This document shows positions 43,785-51,970 of a stretch of DNA of 64,000 nucleotides, piece after piece; the stretch's first letter is position 1, and each line of letters opens with the position of its first letter. Under the pieces are notes generated by a model, which worked only from the letters and a program-made list of their open reading frames with translations, was not told the origin of the DNA and searched no databases. The DNA comes from Alistipes sp. (lineage in GTDB: Bacteria; Bacteroidota; Bacteroidia; Bacteroidales; Rikenellaceae). The stretch spans positions 186,001 to 250,000 of the forward strand of contig JAFZFX010000036.1 of the NCBI GenBank assembly GCA_017555695.1, in the 5' to 3' direction. The position numbers were made by a program, and so were the translations under genes.

Positions 43785-44173
43785 TTGCAAATACTATAAG
43801 CCGAGTTCTGTACCCCTTGCGGGGCCTCTATCATTTATCTACGACTGTGGTCACCCACAGCCTCTAGCAACCTACCCCCCGACATTGGACGAGCAACCCT
43901 TAATTGTCGGTATACACGGTCTTGCAACCCGTAAGGCGTACGGCCAGACGACATTGCTGCCTCTGCGGTGGGCTCTTACCCCACCTTTTCACCCTTACCC
44001 AAAGCGTTTGACCCACAACGAGGCCAGGCCTCACCGCGGCACCTTGGGCGGTTATTTTCTGTTACGCTACTACACCCTCACGAACATCGAGCCATTAACT
44101 CGTACGGCGCTCTGCGTTGCTCGGACTTTCCTCCCCCTGCCCGAAGGCAGGCAGCGATAGAGCGTACTTGCAA
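43785..44173 (-). ncRNA. rnpB: RNase P RNA (class A)
   Basis: The minus strand shows the conserved RNase P RNA blocks in order: GGGGAGGAAAGTCCGAGC (P4 5' side), GGGTAAGGGTGAAAAGGTGG, GTAAGAGCCCACCG, AGATAAATGATAG, and ACAGAACTCGGCTTATAG at the 3' end. The ends pair as P1: ttgcaagtac (44164-44173 complement) with gtatttgcaa (43785-43794 complement). The 389-nt length is normal. It is the catalytic RNA that trims tRNA 5' ends. Its 5' end falls 4 bp after the recJ stop, so its promoter lies inside recJ or it is processed from a recJ transcript. Confidence 0.96.
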
Positions 44174-44177
44174 TTAA

Positions 44178-45941
44178 CTATTTCACCACTGGCTTTATAT
44201 CCTTGATACGCAACTGTGTGGTCACGGTACCTCGGTAGTGGTTCTCTACAATCTGATAGCATACATCTATCTGGCGTCCAGAGCGAATCCACTCGTAGTG
44301 GGTGGGCTGCTGGAACGCGATAGTCTGCATCACCGGATTGGGACGCTTGCGCTGCGTAAGATCCATACGCAAGTGCTCCATATCGGCACCCACCAACTTC
44401 GGCTCGCCATAGGCTACAGCACCACGCGAAACAAAGACGGGAGCCGTGTTACCCGGGCCAAAGGGCTGGAAGCTGTTGAGCTGGCGATGGAACGCGGGCG
44501 AGATATCTGAGAACAACAGCTCGCTGTCGATATCCACCTGCGGCACCAGAATCTGCGGGTTGATGTGCTTATCGACATAGTCATTGAAGCGCTTAGTGAA
44601 GGCCTCGACATTTTCGGGCTTCATCGTAAGACCAGCAGCATACATATGTCCGCCAAAGTTCTCCAGCAAGTCAGAGCAAGACTCCACGGCCTGATAGAGG
44701 TCGAAACCCTGAACCGAGCGAGCCGAGCCCGTAACAAAGCCATTGCTCATAGTCAGCACCACCGTCGGGCGGTAGTAGGTCTCGATAAGGCGCGAAGCCA
44801 CGATACCCACGATACCCTTCATCCACTTGGGATTATAGACCACCGTACTCTTGCAGTTCTTCATCTCGGGGTGCGACTCGATGTAATCGTGAGCCTCCTG
44901 AGTGACGCTACGGTCGATGTTCTTACGGTCCTGGTTATATGAGTCGATGACATCGCAGAACTCGCGGGCCTGCTTGTCATTACCCTCAACCAGCAACTCA
45001 ACGGCAGCAAAGCCACCGCTCGGTGCTGCATTCTCATCATTCTCGTCCATACGCATACGCCCTGCGGCGTTGATACGCGGACCAATCTTAAAGACAATAT
45101 CGTCGATAGTGATGTTGTGGTCTTCGAGTCCACAAATCTTGATTATCGACAGCAATCCCGACGAGGGCATACGGTTCAGTCGCTCCAAACCATAGTAGGC
45201 CAAAATACGGTTTTCGCCCGTCAATGGCACGATGTCGGATGCGATACTTACCACAAGCAGGTCCAACAGATGCTCAATCTCCTTGAAGGGGATGTTGTGC
45301 TTCTGGGCATAGGCCTGCACCAACTTAAATCCCACGCCACAACCCGACAACTCATCAAAAGGATAGCTGCAGTCTGTGCGCTTGGGGTCGAGAACTGCTA
45401 CGGCCGAAGGAATCTCCTCCGCCGGAAGATGGTGGTCGCAGATAATGAAATCTACGCCCTTCTCTTTCGCATAAACAACCTTTTCTACGGCTTTAATACC
45501 GCAATCGAGGGCTATCGCAAGCGTCACGCCTTTACGCGCGGCGAAGTCGATACCCTTGACCGATATGCCGTAACCGTCATTATAACGGTCTGGGATGTAG
45601 AAAACAAGGTTCTTGTGACCTATCTGCTTCAAAAACTTATAGACCAACGCAACGGCGGTTGTACCGTCTACATCGTAGTCACCATAGACCATAATCTTCT
45701 CATTATTGGCTATGGCACGCTCGATGCGCTCTACGGCCTTCGACATATCCTTCATCAGGAATGGGTCGTGCAGGTCGCAAAGTTGCGGGTTAAAGAATTT
45801 GTTAGCTTTTTCTACGGTGTCTATGCCTCTCTGAACTAGTAGGTTCGTGAGAACGGGCGACATACGGAGATGGCTCGCCAAGCGTGCCACTGCCTCCTCC
45901 TCGCCACGGGCCCTCACGACCCATCGCTTCTCTATAGGCAT
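44178..45941 (-). CDS. recJ: Single-stranded-DNA-specific exonuclease RecJ
   Basis: The 587-aa 5'-3' single-strand exonuclease acts in recombination and mismatch or base-excision repair. DHH-superfamily motifs are visible: MVYGDYDVDGTTA with metal-binding Asp residues, FIICDHHLPAEE (the DHH motif), and the DHHA1 part with GGHMYAAGLT near 430. A C-terminal OB-fold follows. It begins 14 bp after lipB and ends 4 bp before rnpB. Confidence 0.95.
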   Translation of the reverse strand: MPIEKRWVVRARGEEEAVARLASHLRMSPVLTNLLVQRGIDTVEKANKFFNPQLCDLHDPFLMKDMSKAVERIERAIANNEKIMVYGDYDVDGTTAVALVYKFLKQIGHKNLVFYIPDRYNDGYGISVKGIDFAARKGVTLAIALDCGIKAVEKVVYAKEKGVDFIICDHHLPAEEIPSAVAVLDPKRTDCSYPFDELSGCGVGFKLVQAYAQKHNIPFKEIEHLLDLLVVSIASDIVPLTGENRILAYYGLERLNRMPSSGLLSIIKICGLEDHNITIDDIVFKIGPRINAAGRMRMDENDENAAPSGGFAAVELLVEGNDKQAREFCDVIDSYNQDRKNIDRSVTQEAHDYIESHPEMKNCKSTVVYNPKWMKGIVGIVASRLIETYYRPTVVLTMSNGFVTGSARSVQGFDLYQAVESCSDLLENFGGHMYAAGLTMKPENVEAFTKRFNDYVDKHINPQILVPQVDIDSELLFSDISPAFHRQLNSFQPFGPGNTAPVFVSRGAVAYGEPKLVGADMEHLRMDLTQRKRPNPVMQTIAFQQPTHYEWIRSGRQIDVCYQIVENHYRGTVTTQLRIKDIKPVVK

Positions 45942-45955
45942 AACTTACAATTTTA

Positions 45956-46681
45956 TTATTTATATATTTTAACATTTAATTTCTCACTTAATTGTTCCAC
46001 AAGCTGCTCTCTAACCACAGCTATATCCACTGCGTGACCCAGCTCCTTCTCGAGGCTTGTCACACCCTTATCGACAAAGCCGCAAGGGTTGATGTGGCTG
46101 AAGTAACGCATATCGGTCGCCACATTGAAGGCGAAGCCGTGCATCGTCACATAGCGCGACGAGCGTACTCCGATGGCGCAAATCTTTCTTGCGCGCGGAC
46201 CCTCGGGGTCAATCCATACACCCGAAGCACCACTGATACGGCCAGCCTCGATGCCCCACAATCGGCAAACACCAATCATTGCCTCCTCAATCAGGTCGAT
46301 ATACTCCCTGAGGCCGATACCCACCTTCTCCAAATCGAGTATCGGATAGCCTACAATCTGGCCAGGCCCGTGAAAGGTGACATCGCCGCCACGGTCTATA
46401 CGAAAGAACTCGGCACCTATCGATCGAAGGTACTCCTCAGAGATGAGCATATTGGACTCCTTGCCGCTCTTGCCTAATGTATATACGGGATTATGCTCCA
46501 CCAGCAACAACCAGCCCGCCTTGCCAGCGCCGATAGCCTCGCCCACACCTTGGTGAGCCGCCTCATCGGTCGTAGCAACGCCACGCTTTGAGCCCAACAG
46601 CGCATCGAAGAGCGAGCGCTGCAACGCCCAGCACTCTTCATAGCCCATACGGCCCAAATCTCTGTACTCTACCTCCATCAT
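45956..46681 (-). CDS. lipB: Octanoyltransferase LipB
   Basis: The 241-aa enzyme moves an octanoyl group from acyl carrier protein to lipoyl domains of 2-oxoacid dehydrogenases and GcvH. Motifs are GGDVTFHGPGQIVGYPILDL, the Lys in ARKICAIGV, and the catalytic Cys in HINPCGF. An insertion of about 15 residues after position 35 (TTDEAAHQGVGEAIG) is not typical. It lies 45 bp after lipA, its pathway partner. Confidence 0.95.
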   Translation of the reverse strand: MMEVEYRDLGRMGYEECWALQRSLFDALLGSKRGVATTDEAAHQGVGEAIGAGKAGWLLLVEHNPVYTLGKSGKESNMLISEEYLRSIGAEFFRIDRGGDVTFHGPGQIVGYPILDLEKVGIGLREYIDLIEEAMIGVCRLWGIEAGRISGASGVWIDPEGPRARKICAIGVRSSRYVTMHGFAFNVATDMRYFSHINPCGFVDKGVTSLEKELGHAVDIAVVREQLVEQLSEKLNVKIYK

Positions 46682-46726
46682 ATCATTGTGCGCTTGCGCT
46701 TAAATGGGGAGGCACTGCCCGCCTGT

Positions 46727-47617
46727 TTAGCGTGCAGCCTTACCCTTTACGCTCTCGAGAGCGGCATCAGCCAGATATGAAGAGCGCACGAGTGGCGCAC
46801 TTGCACAGTAACTGAAACCCATCTCAAGCGCTTGAAGTCGGTACCATTCAAATTTCTCGGGAGTAATATACGCCGCAACGGGATAATGCTCCAAAGACGG
46901 TCGAAGATACTGACCAAGCGTTACAATCTCGACACCCACACTACGCAGGTCTCTGAGTGTTTGCAATACTTCATCATCGCTCTCGCCAAGTCCGACCATC
47001 AGTCCACTCTTCGAGACAAGGCCCATAGAGGAGATTATCTCCAGCGCACGCAGACTCGTGTGATACTTCGCACGAGAGCGCACCATAGGGGTCAGACGCT
47101 CGACGGTTTCGATGTTATGCCCGATAATATCGGGCTTGGATGCGGCCACAATCTCTATTAATTCGGCCCGCGCATCCAAATCTGGAATAAGGAGCTCAAT
47201 AGTTGCGTCGGGATTCTCTTGACGGATAGCCTCCACAACGGCAGCCCAATGGCGGGCACCTCCGTCTGGCAGGTCATCGCGTGTGACAGAAGTCACGACA
47301 GCGTGTCGAAGTCCCATCAGCCTGACACTCTCGGCCACCTGTGCCGGTTCGGTCGGGTCTGGAGCAAGGGGTATGCCTGTTTTGGTAGCGCAGAATTTAC
47401 ATCCGCGTGTACATATATCGCCCAAAATCATAAATGTGGCTGTCCTACGACGCCAACACTCGGCCTTATTGGGGCAGAGTCCGCTGCTACAGATTGTGTG
47501 CAGAGAGTGCTCTCTGACGATACGCTCTACCTCGGCTGAGGATGAGTCACTCTGCAGACGGATTTTCAACCATTCGGGCTTTTTCAGTACATTTACCTTG
47601 TCATAAAACTTCGGCAT
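46727..47617 (-). CDS. lipA: Lipoyl synthase LipA
   Basis: The 296-aa radical SAM enzyme inserts two sulfurs into octanoyl groups to make lipoate. Both clusters are visible: the auxiliary CX4CX5C at Cys43, Cys48 and Cys54, and the radical SAM CX3CX2C at Cys69, Cys73 and Cys76. The C-terminal RSSY ligand motif is also present. I start it at ATG 47617 (MPKFYDKVNV) because the promoter lies just upstream; the frame runs 20 codons farther into AT-rich sequence that is not protein-like. lipA and lipB form a lipoylation pair. Confidence 0.96.
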   Translation of the reverse strand: MPKFYDKVNVLKKPEWLKIRLQSDSSSAEVERIVREHSLHTICSSGLCPNKAECWRRRTATFMILGDICTRGCKFCATKTGIPLAPDPTEPAQVAESVRLMGLRHAVVTSVTRDDLPDGGARHWAAVVEAIRQENPDATIELLIPDLDARAELIEIVAASKPDIIGHNIETVERLTPMVRSRAKYHTSLRALEIISSMGLVSKSGLMVGLGESDDEVLQTLRDLRSVGVEIVTLGQYLRPSLEHYPVAAYITPEKFEWYRLQALEMGFSYCASAPLVRSSYLADAALESVKGKAAR

Positions 47618-47644
47618 TTTAAGTTCATTATTTTCCAATTGATG

Positions 47645-47652
47645 CAAAGATA
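47645..47652 (-). promoter_or_regulatory. Promoter -7 element of lipA
   Basis: On the minus strand TATCTTTG matches the consensus 28 bp upstream of the lipA ATG. The -33 region is a T-rich tract without a clear TTTG at the right spacing. Confidence 0.6.
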
Positions 47653-47690
47653 GAAAAAAAAACAAAAAATATATCATAATGATGATAAAA

Positions 47691-47722
47691 TTGCTCTTTC
47701 AAACAAAAAAATTGTATCTTTG
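47691..47722 (+). promoter_or_regulatory. Promoter of apt
   Basis: TTGC (47691-47694), a 20-bp spacer and TATCTTTG (47715-47722) form a good Bacteroidetes promoter 43 bp before the apt ATG. It is divergent from the lipA promoter. Confidence 0.75.
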
Positions 47723-47765
47723 TGTTGATATGTGATTTAGTCACACCCATAAACAATCCTACGCA

Positions 47766-48332
47766 ATGATTAAAGAGACTCTTAAATTCTATAACGACTT
47801 CCCCTCGGAGGGTATCGTTTTCGTGGATATCATCCCCCTATTGCAGAGCAAGCAGGTCTTCAATGAGCTTATCAAGGAGTTGAGTGAGCGCACCAGCGCC
47901 CCCAACATCATAGCCCCCGAGGCCCGAGGTTTTCTCTTTGCGGCTCCGCTGCTCGCATCGAAGCCTGGCGTAGAGAACATCATCCCCATCCGCAAGAAGG
48001 GCAAGCTACCCTTCGCAGAAGGCGACCTGTGCGATGTGGAGATTATGAAGGAGTATGGCGCCGACCACCTCTACTACCGCTTGAGCGACATAGCGGCAAG
48101 CAAGCTGAGTGACGACGGCAAGATTCACCTCACCATTATCGACGATGTGTTGGCTACGGGCGGCACAGCCGAGGGTATAGCGAAGTCTATTACGGAGAGG
48201 AAGATTATGGTGGACGGTATTGAGCGTGAGGTGGTTATCGACGAGTTCATCTTCGTCGTCGAACTCGACTTCCTCAACGGAGCCGAGCGCCTCAACCAAA
48301 TCGCACCCGTCAAGTCGATTGTACATTTATAG
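47766..48332 (+). CDS. apt: Adenine phosphoribosyltransferase
   Basis: The 188-aa enzyme makes AMP from adenine and PRPP in purine salvage. It has the PRTase PRPP-binding motif LTIIDDVLATGGTA (about 119-132) and the APT-type segments VFVDIIPLL and APEARGFLFAAPL. It is monocistronic, with its own promoter and a shared terminator. Confidence 0.95.
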   Translation: MIKETLKFYNDFPSEGIVFVDIIPLLQSKQVFNELIKELSERTSAPNIIAPEARGFLFAAPLLASKPGVENIIPIRKKGKLPFAEGDLCDVEIMKEYGADHLYYRLSDIAASKLSDDGKIHLTIIDDVLATGGTAEGIAKSITERKIMVDGIEREVVIDEFIFVVELDFLNGAERLNQIAPVKSIVHL

Positions 48333-48344
48333 TCCGAAACGGAT

Positions 48345-48390
48345 ACAAAAAAATGGCTGTCACGAGAAAATCGGACAGCCATTATTTTAT
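48345..48390. terminator. Bidirectional terminator between apt and the U32 gene
   Basis: The perfect 10-bp arms aatggctgtc (48352-48361) and gacagccatt (48374-48383) are flanked by a run of A before and ATTTTAT after, so the hairpin can stop transcription from both convergent genes. Confidence 0.8.
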
Positions 48391-48404
48391 CTACACACTT
48401 GAAG

Positions 48405-49661
48405 TTATAGCGTCTCCTCGGCGGGAACCATCTTGTAAAGTTTGTCGCCTCGGTGTAGCAACTCGCCCACCTTAATCGAGCAGTAGTTGCCCTGATTAAC
48501 CTCGGGCACAACCTTCTCCTCGAAGACAATATCCTTGGCCTCCATCTCCACCACTCCTGTGGTCTGACCCATCCACAGCAACTCGTCACCTTCGCACAGC
48601 GGAGCAGCCTCAACCAGCACCTCGGCAACCGATATCTTCTTGAAGAAGTTGGTAACCTTGCCGATATAGACCTTGCGGCGTGTAGCCGAAGAACCATAGT
48701 GGTTGCTATGCTCGGCGACATCACGACCCGCATAGTAGCCCTCCCAGAAGCCTCGATTGAATACGGTAGCCAGGCGCTCCTTCAGCTCGGCAGCATACTC
48801 GGGTGTGTACTCGCCACGCTCGATGGCATAGAGAGCCGACTCGTACGACTCAACCACTCGCTTGACATACTCCGCACCGCGCGCACGGCCCTCGATCTTG
48901 AGAACTCTAACGCCCGCCTTGATGAACTTATCGAGGAAATCGACCGTACACAAATCCTTGGGTGAGAGTACATAACGGCCATCAACAGCCAACTCACGAC
49001 CCGTCTGCATATCGGTAATGAGATACTTGCGACGACATATCTGTCGGCAGGCACCACGATTGGCAGAACAATGCTCCTCGTGCTCGCTCAAATAGCACTT
49101 TCCCGAGATAGACATACACAATGCTCCGTGGGCAAACATCTCGATGCGCACCCTCTCGCCTTTCGGGCCACGAATGTCGCGCTCATCAATCTGTCGCGAG
49201 ATGTAGGCCACCTGCTCGAGGCTCAACTCACGCGCCAGAACGACCACATCGGCCCACTGGGCGTAGAACTCTACAGCCTCGATATTGGAAATGTTGCACT
49301 GCGTAGAGATATGCACCTCGACGCCCCTCTTACGGGCGTACATTATGGCCGCTACATCGGCCGCGATGATGGCATCAACACCCTCGGCCGCAGCTCGGTC
49401 GATGATGGCGCGGGCATCCTCCATCTCGTTGTCGTAGAGGATGGTATTTACCGTGAGGTAGGTCTTAACACCCGCCTCGTGGGCAGTATGCACGATTGTA
49501 GCCAGGTCGTCAAGCGTGAAGTTCACACTCGAGCGGGCTCTCATATTGAGTACTCCAACTCCAAAATATATGGCATTGGCACCCGCCGCAATGGCTGCGT
49601 GCAACGACTCCATACACCCCACCGGGGCCATAATCTCTATATCGGAACGCTTAATTGTCAT
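48405..49661 (-). CDS. U32 family peptidase-like protein (tRNA hydroxylation type)
   Basis: The 418-aa protein carries the full U32 signature EMFAHGALCMSISGKCYLS, and further cysteines in CSANRGACRQICRR typical of the iron-sulfur-binding TrhP/YegQ-like branch. Members of that branch take part in prephenate-dependent hydroxylation of tRNA uridine 34; older annotations call them collagenase-like peptidases. The N-terminal part is a TIM-barrel-like fold. It follows the polyprenyl synthase gene by 14 bp. Confidence 0.88.
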   Translation of the reverse strand: MTIKRSDIEIMAPVGCMESLHAAIAAGANAIYFGVGVLNMRARSSVNFTLDDLATIVHTAHEAGVKTYLTVNTILYDNEMEDARAIIDRAAAEGVDAIIAADVAAIMYARKRGVEVHISTQCNISNIEAVEFYAQWADVVVLARELSLEQVAYISRQIDERDIRGPKGERVRIEMFAHGALCMSISGKCYLSEHEEHCSANRGACRQICRRKYLITDMQTGRELAVDGRYVLSPKDLCTVDFLDKFIKAGVRVLKIEGRARGAEYVKRVVESYESALYAIERGEYTPEYAAELKERLATVFNRGFWEGYYAGRDVAEHSNHYGSSATRRKVYIGKVTNFFKKISVAEVLVEAAPLCEGDELLWMGQTTGVVEMEAKDIVFEEKVVPEVNQGNYCSIKVGELLHRGDKLYKMVPAEETL

Positions 49662-49675
49662 CGTCTTGTAAAAAT

Positions 49676-50650
49676 TTACTTCTTTCTGTCCATCAGGTTA
49701 TCGGCAAAGACCTGCAGATGTGCAGTGCGCTCCTTGTTGATATCCAGGGTATCCAAAATTGCAACAGCACGCTCGAAACGCGACGAAATCATACGCAGAA
49801 TGGTGTGGGGCACATCATACTTGTCGTAAACGGCCTTCACGCGGCTGATTTTCTCCTCCTCGCTCAATGCGGGGTCGAGGTGTGTAGTACGCAAAATATC
49901 TCTATCCTCCTCCGACGCGTGGCTCATAGCCTGCTGCATCAGACAAGTCTTCTTGCCCTCCAGGATGTCGCCACCGATGCGCTTACCGAGCTCCTCCTCG
50001 GTGCCGTAGCTATCCAACCAGTCGTCCTGCAACTGGAAGGCAACACCCAACTCCAAGGCATAGCGGTAAATCTTGCGACAGTCACTCTCCGATGCATTAC
50101 CTATCACTGCACCCATCATAGCCGAACCCGCCAGAAGCACCGAAGTCTTCAGCTCAATCATATTCATATACTCGGCCATAGAGACCTTCTGGCTATGCTC
50201 AAAGTCCATATCATACTGCTGACCCTCACACACCTGCAACGCCATAGGCGTAAAGATATCCATAATGCGAGCGAGCTTATCCTCGGGCACACCGCGCAGC
50301 AGCTGGTAGGCATAAATCATCATAGCATCACCCGAGAGGATGGCCACATTCTCACCCCACTCGGCAAAGACCGAGGGCTTGCCACGGCGCACTAAGGCGT
50401 TATCCATAATGTCGTCGTGTAAGAGCGTAAAGTTGTGGAACATCTCAACAGCAGCAGCTGCGGGCAACGCCTCGGCCACATCACCGCCAAAGGCCTCGCA
50501 AGCAAGCAACAACAGAGTAGGTCGTATGCGCTTACCGCCACCCGACATTGAGTAGATGATGGGCTCATAGAGCTGTTGCGGCTCCTTGGGCAGAGATATT
50601 TGAGCCAGATAATTCTCAAAGAGAGCCAATATTTCGTCGTTGTTTCTCAT
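49676..50650 (-). CDS. Polyprenyl (isoprenoid) diphosphate synthase
   Basis: The 324-aa trans-isoprenyl diphosphate synthase has both Asp-rich motifs: first DDIMD (79-83) and second DDWLD (209-213). GGKRIRP (38-44) is the substrate-binding segment. It condenses isopentenyl diphosphate with an allylic primer to give farnesyl, geranylgeranyl or longer diphosphates. The product length cannot be set from motifs alone; Phe74 five residues before the first motif hints at a short product. It is transcribed with the U32 gene. Confidence 0.9.
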   Translation of the reverse strand: MRNNDEILALFENYLAQISLPKEPQQLYEPIIYSMSGGGKRIRPTLLLLACEAFGGDVAEALPAAAAVEMFHNFTLLHDDIMDNALVRRGKPSVFAEWGENVAILSGDAMMIYAYQLLRGVPEDKLARIMDIFTPMALQVCEGQQYDMDFEHSQKVSMAEYMNMIELKTSVLLAGSAMMGAVIGNASESDCRKIYRYALELGVAFQLQDDWLDSYGTEEELGKRIGGDILEGKKTCLMQQAMSHASEEDRDILRTTHLDPALSEEEKISRVKAVYDKYDVPHTILRMISSRFERAVAILDTLDINKERTAHLQVFADNLMDRKK

Positions 50651-50681
50651 AGTAAAATGTAAGTTTTGACTATTACAGCCC

Positions 50682-50689
50682 CAAATTTA
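50682..50689 (-). promoter_or_regulatory. Promoter -7 element of the polyprenyl synthase gene
   Basis: On the minus strand TAAATTTG matches the consensus 32 bp upstream of the ATG at 50650. The -33 part is weak. Confidence 0.6.
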
Positions 50690-50698
50690 GTGAAAAAG

Positions 50699-50730
50699 TT
50701 TGAAGAAAACGAATTTTATGCTTAACTTTG
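50699..50730 (+). promoter_or_regulatory. Promoter of the ROK kinase gene
   Basis: TTTG (50699-50702), a 20-bp spacer and TAACTTTG (50723-50730) form a full Bacteroidetes promoter with a leader of about 55 nt. It is close to and divergent from the polyprenyl synthase promoter. Confidence 0.85.
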
Positions 50731-50791
50731 ACAAACTATTAGCGTAAGACTATAACTAACAATATTATTTAACTATAAACTTCAATTTGAT

Positions 50792-51805
50792 ATGAAAAAA
50801 TTGGCTATGGGTATCGACATCGGCGGAACAAACACTGCGTTTGGTCTGGTAGATGAGGAGGGTACCGTATTCTGCGAGTCAGTAATCTCTACTGAGAAGT
50901 ACAAGAAATTTGACGATTACAAGGCATATGTTAAGGCTTTGTGCGAGGCTATGCACGCACTTATTGGCAGCGTATCGTTCGAGTTCGAGTTGATTGGTAT
51001 CGGTATTGGTGCGCCCAATGCTAACTACCACAAGGGCACAATCGAGACTCCCGCTAACTTGTGGAAGTTCCGTGACGACGAGCCCAATCCCGACGAGTCA
51101 CGCCGTATGTTCAACTTTGTTGATGACATCAAGGCTTCATTCCCCAATGTAATGGTTGCCATCACTAACGACGCTAACGCTGCTGCTATCGGCGAGGGCG
51201 TATTTGGTAGCGCAAAGGGTATGAAGGACTACGCTGTTATCACTTTGGGTACAGGTCTTGGTTCAGGTATCGTTAGCAACGGTGAGATGATCTACGGTCA
51301 CGACGGTTTCGCTGGCGAGTATGGCCACATCATGGTAGACAGCCGTGCTACTGGCCGTGATTGCGGTTGCGGTAGAAAGGGTTGCTTGGAGGCTTATGCT
51401 TCTGCTACTGGTATCAAGCGTACTGCTTTCGAGTTGATGGCTAAGATGAGCAACGACAGTGAGTTGCGCGAGATTCCCTACTCAAAGTTCGAGGCTGTAA
51501 TGCTCTCAACTGCTGCTGACAAGGGTGATGCTATCGCTAAGGAGGCTTTCCGTTTCACAGGTGAGGTTTTGGGTAAGGCTTTGGCTGACTTGGTTGCTAC
51601 AACTTCTCCCGAAGCTATCATCCTCTTCGGTGGTTTGGCAAAGGCTGGCAAGCACATCTTCGAGCCCACTAAGTGGTATATGGAGGAGCATATGTTGGCT
51701 ACTTTCAAGAACAAGGTTAAGCTGTTGCCTTCAGGTATTCAGGGCAAGAACGCCGCTATCCTCGGCTCATCAGCTCTTATCTGGCAGAAGGTTATCGCCA
51801 AGTAG
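50792..51805 (+). CDS. ROK family sugar kinase (probable glucokinase)
   Basis: The 337-aa protein has the ATP-binding motif DIGGTNT (9-15), the catalytic Asp127 in TNDANAAA, and the ROK zinc site EYGH (176-179) with Cys191, Cys193 and Cys198. It has no DNA-binding domain, unlike the ROK protein at 0.7-2 kb, so it is an enzyme. Phosphorylation of glucose at C6 is the most likely activity; mannose or another hexose is possible. It is monocistronic with a strong promoter and highly biased codons. Confidence 0.88.
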   Translation: MKKLAMGIDIGGTNTAFGLVDEEGTVFCESVISTEKYKKFDDYKAYVKALCEAMHALIGSVSFEFELIGIGIGAPNANYHKGTIETPANLWKFRDDEPNPDESRRMFNFVDDIKASFPNVMVAITNDANAAAIGEGVFGSAKGMKDYAVITLGTGLGSGIVSNGEMIYGHDGFAGEYGHIMVDSRATGRDCGCGRKGCLEAYASATGIKRTAFELMAKMSNDSELREIPYSKFEAVMLSTAADKGDAIAKEAFRFTGEVLGKALADLVATTSPEAIILFGGLAKAGKHIFEPTKWYMEEHMLATFKNKVKLLPSGIQGKNAAILGSSALIWQKVIAK

Positions 51806-51838
51806 TTCTCCAAGGCATAAGAGATACTATTATAGAGA

Positions 51839-51868
51839 AATGCCCACCTCGCCTGGTGGGCATTTTTT
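51839..51868 (+). terminator. Intrinsic terminator of the ROK kinase gene
   Basis: The arms aatgcccacc and ggtgggcatt pair perfectly over 10 bp around a 6-nt loop and are followed by a run of T. Confidence 0.88.
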
Positions 51869-51970
51869 AGGTTTACAAACAATATATTCAGACTTGCAAC
51901 CTCTCGACGCCGAGGCCTCGATGCTACGGCCGACAGAGCGACGGGGCTGAATAAAAAAGGTTAATGAGAT

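Noticed and set aside
43885..44177. Open frames on both strands within RNase P RNA
   Set aside because: The sequence carries the conserved RNase P RNA blocks in order, so these frames are chance.
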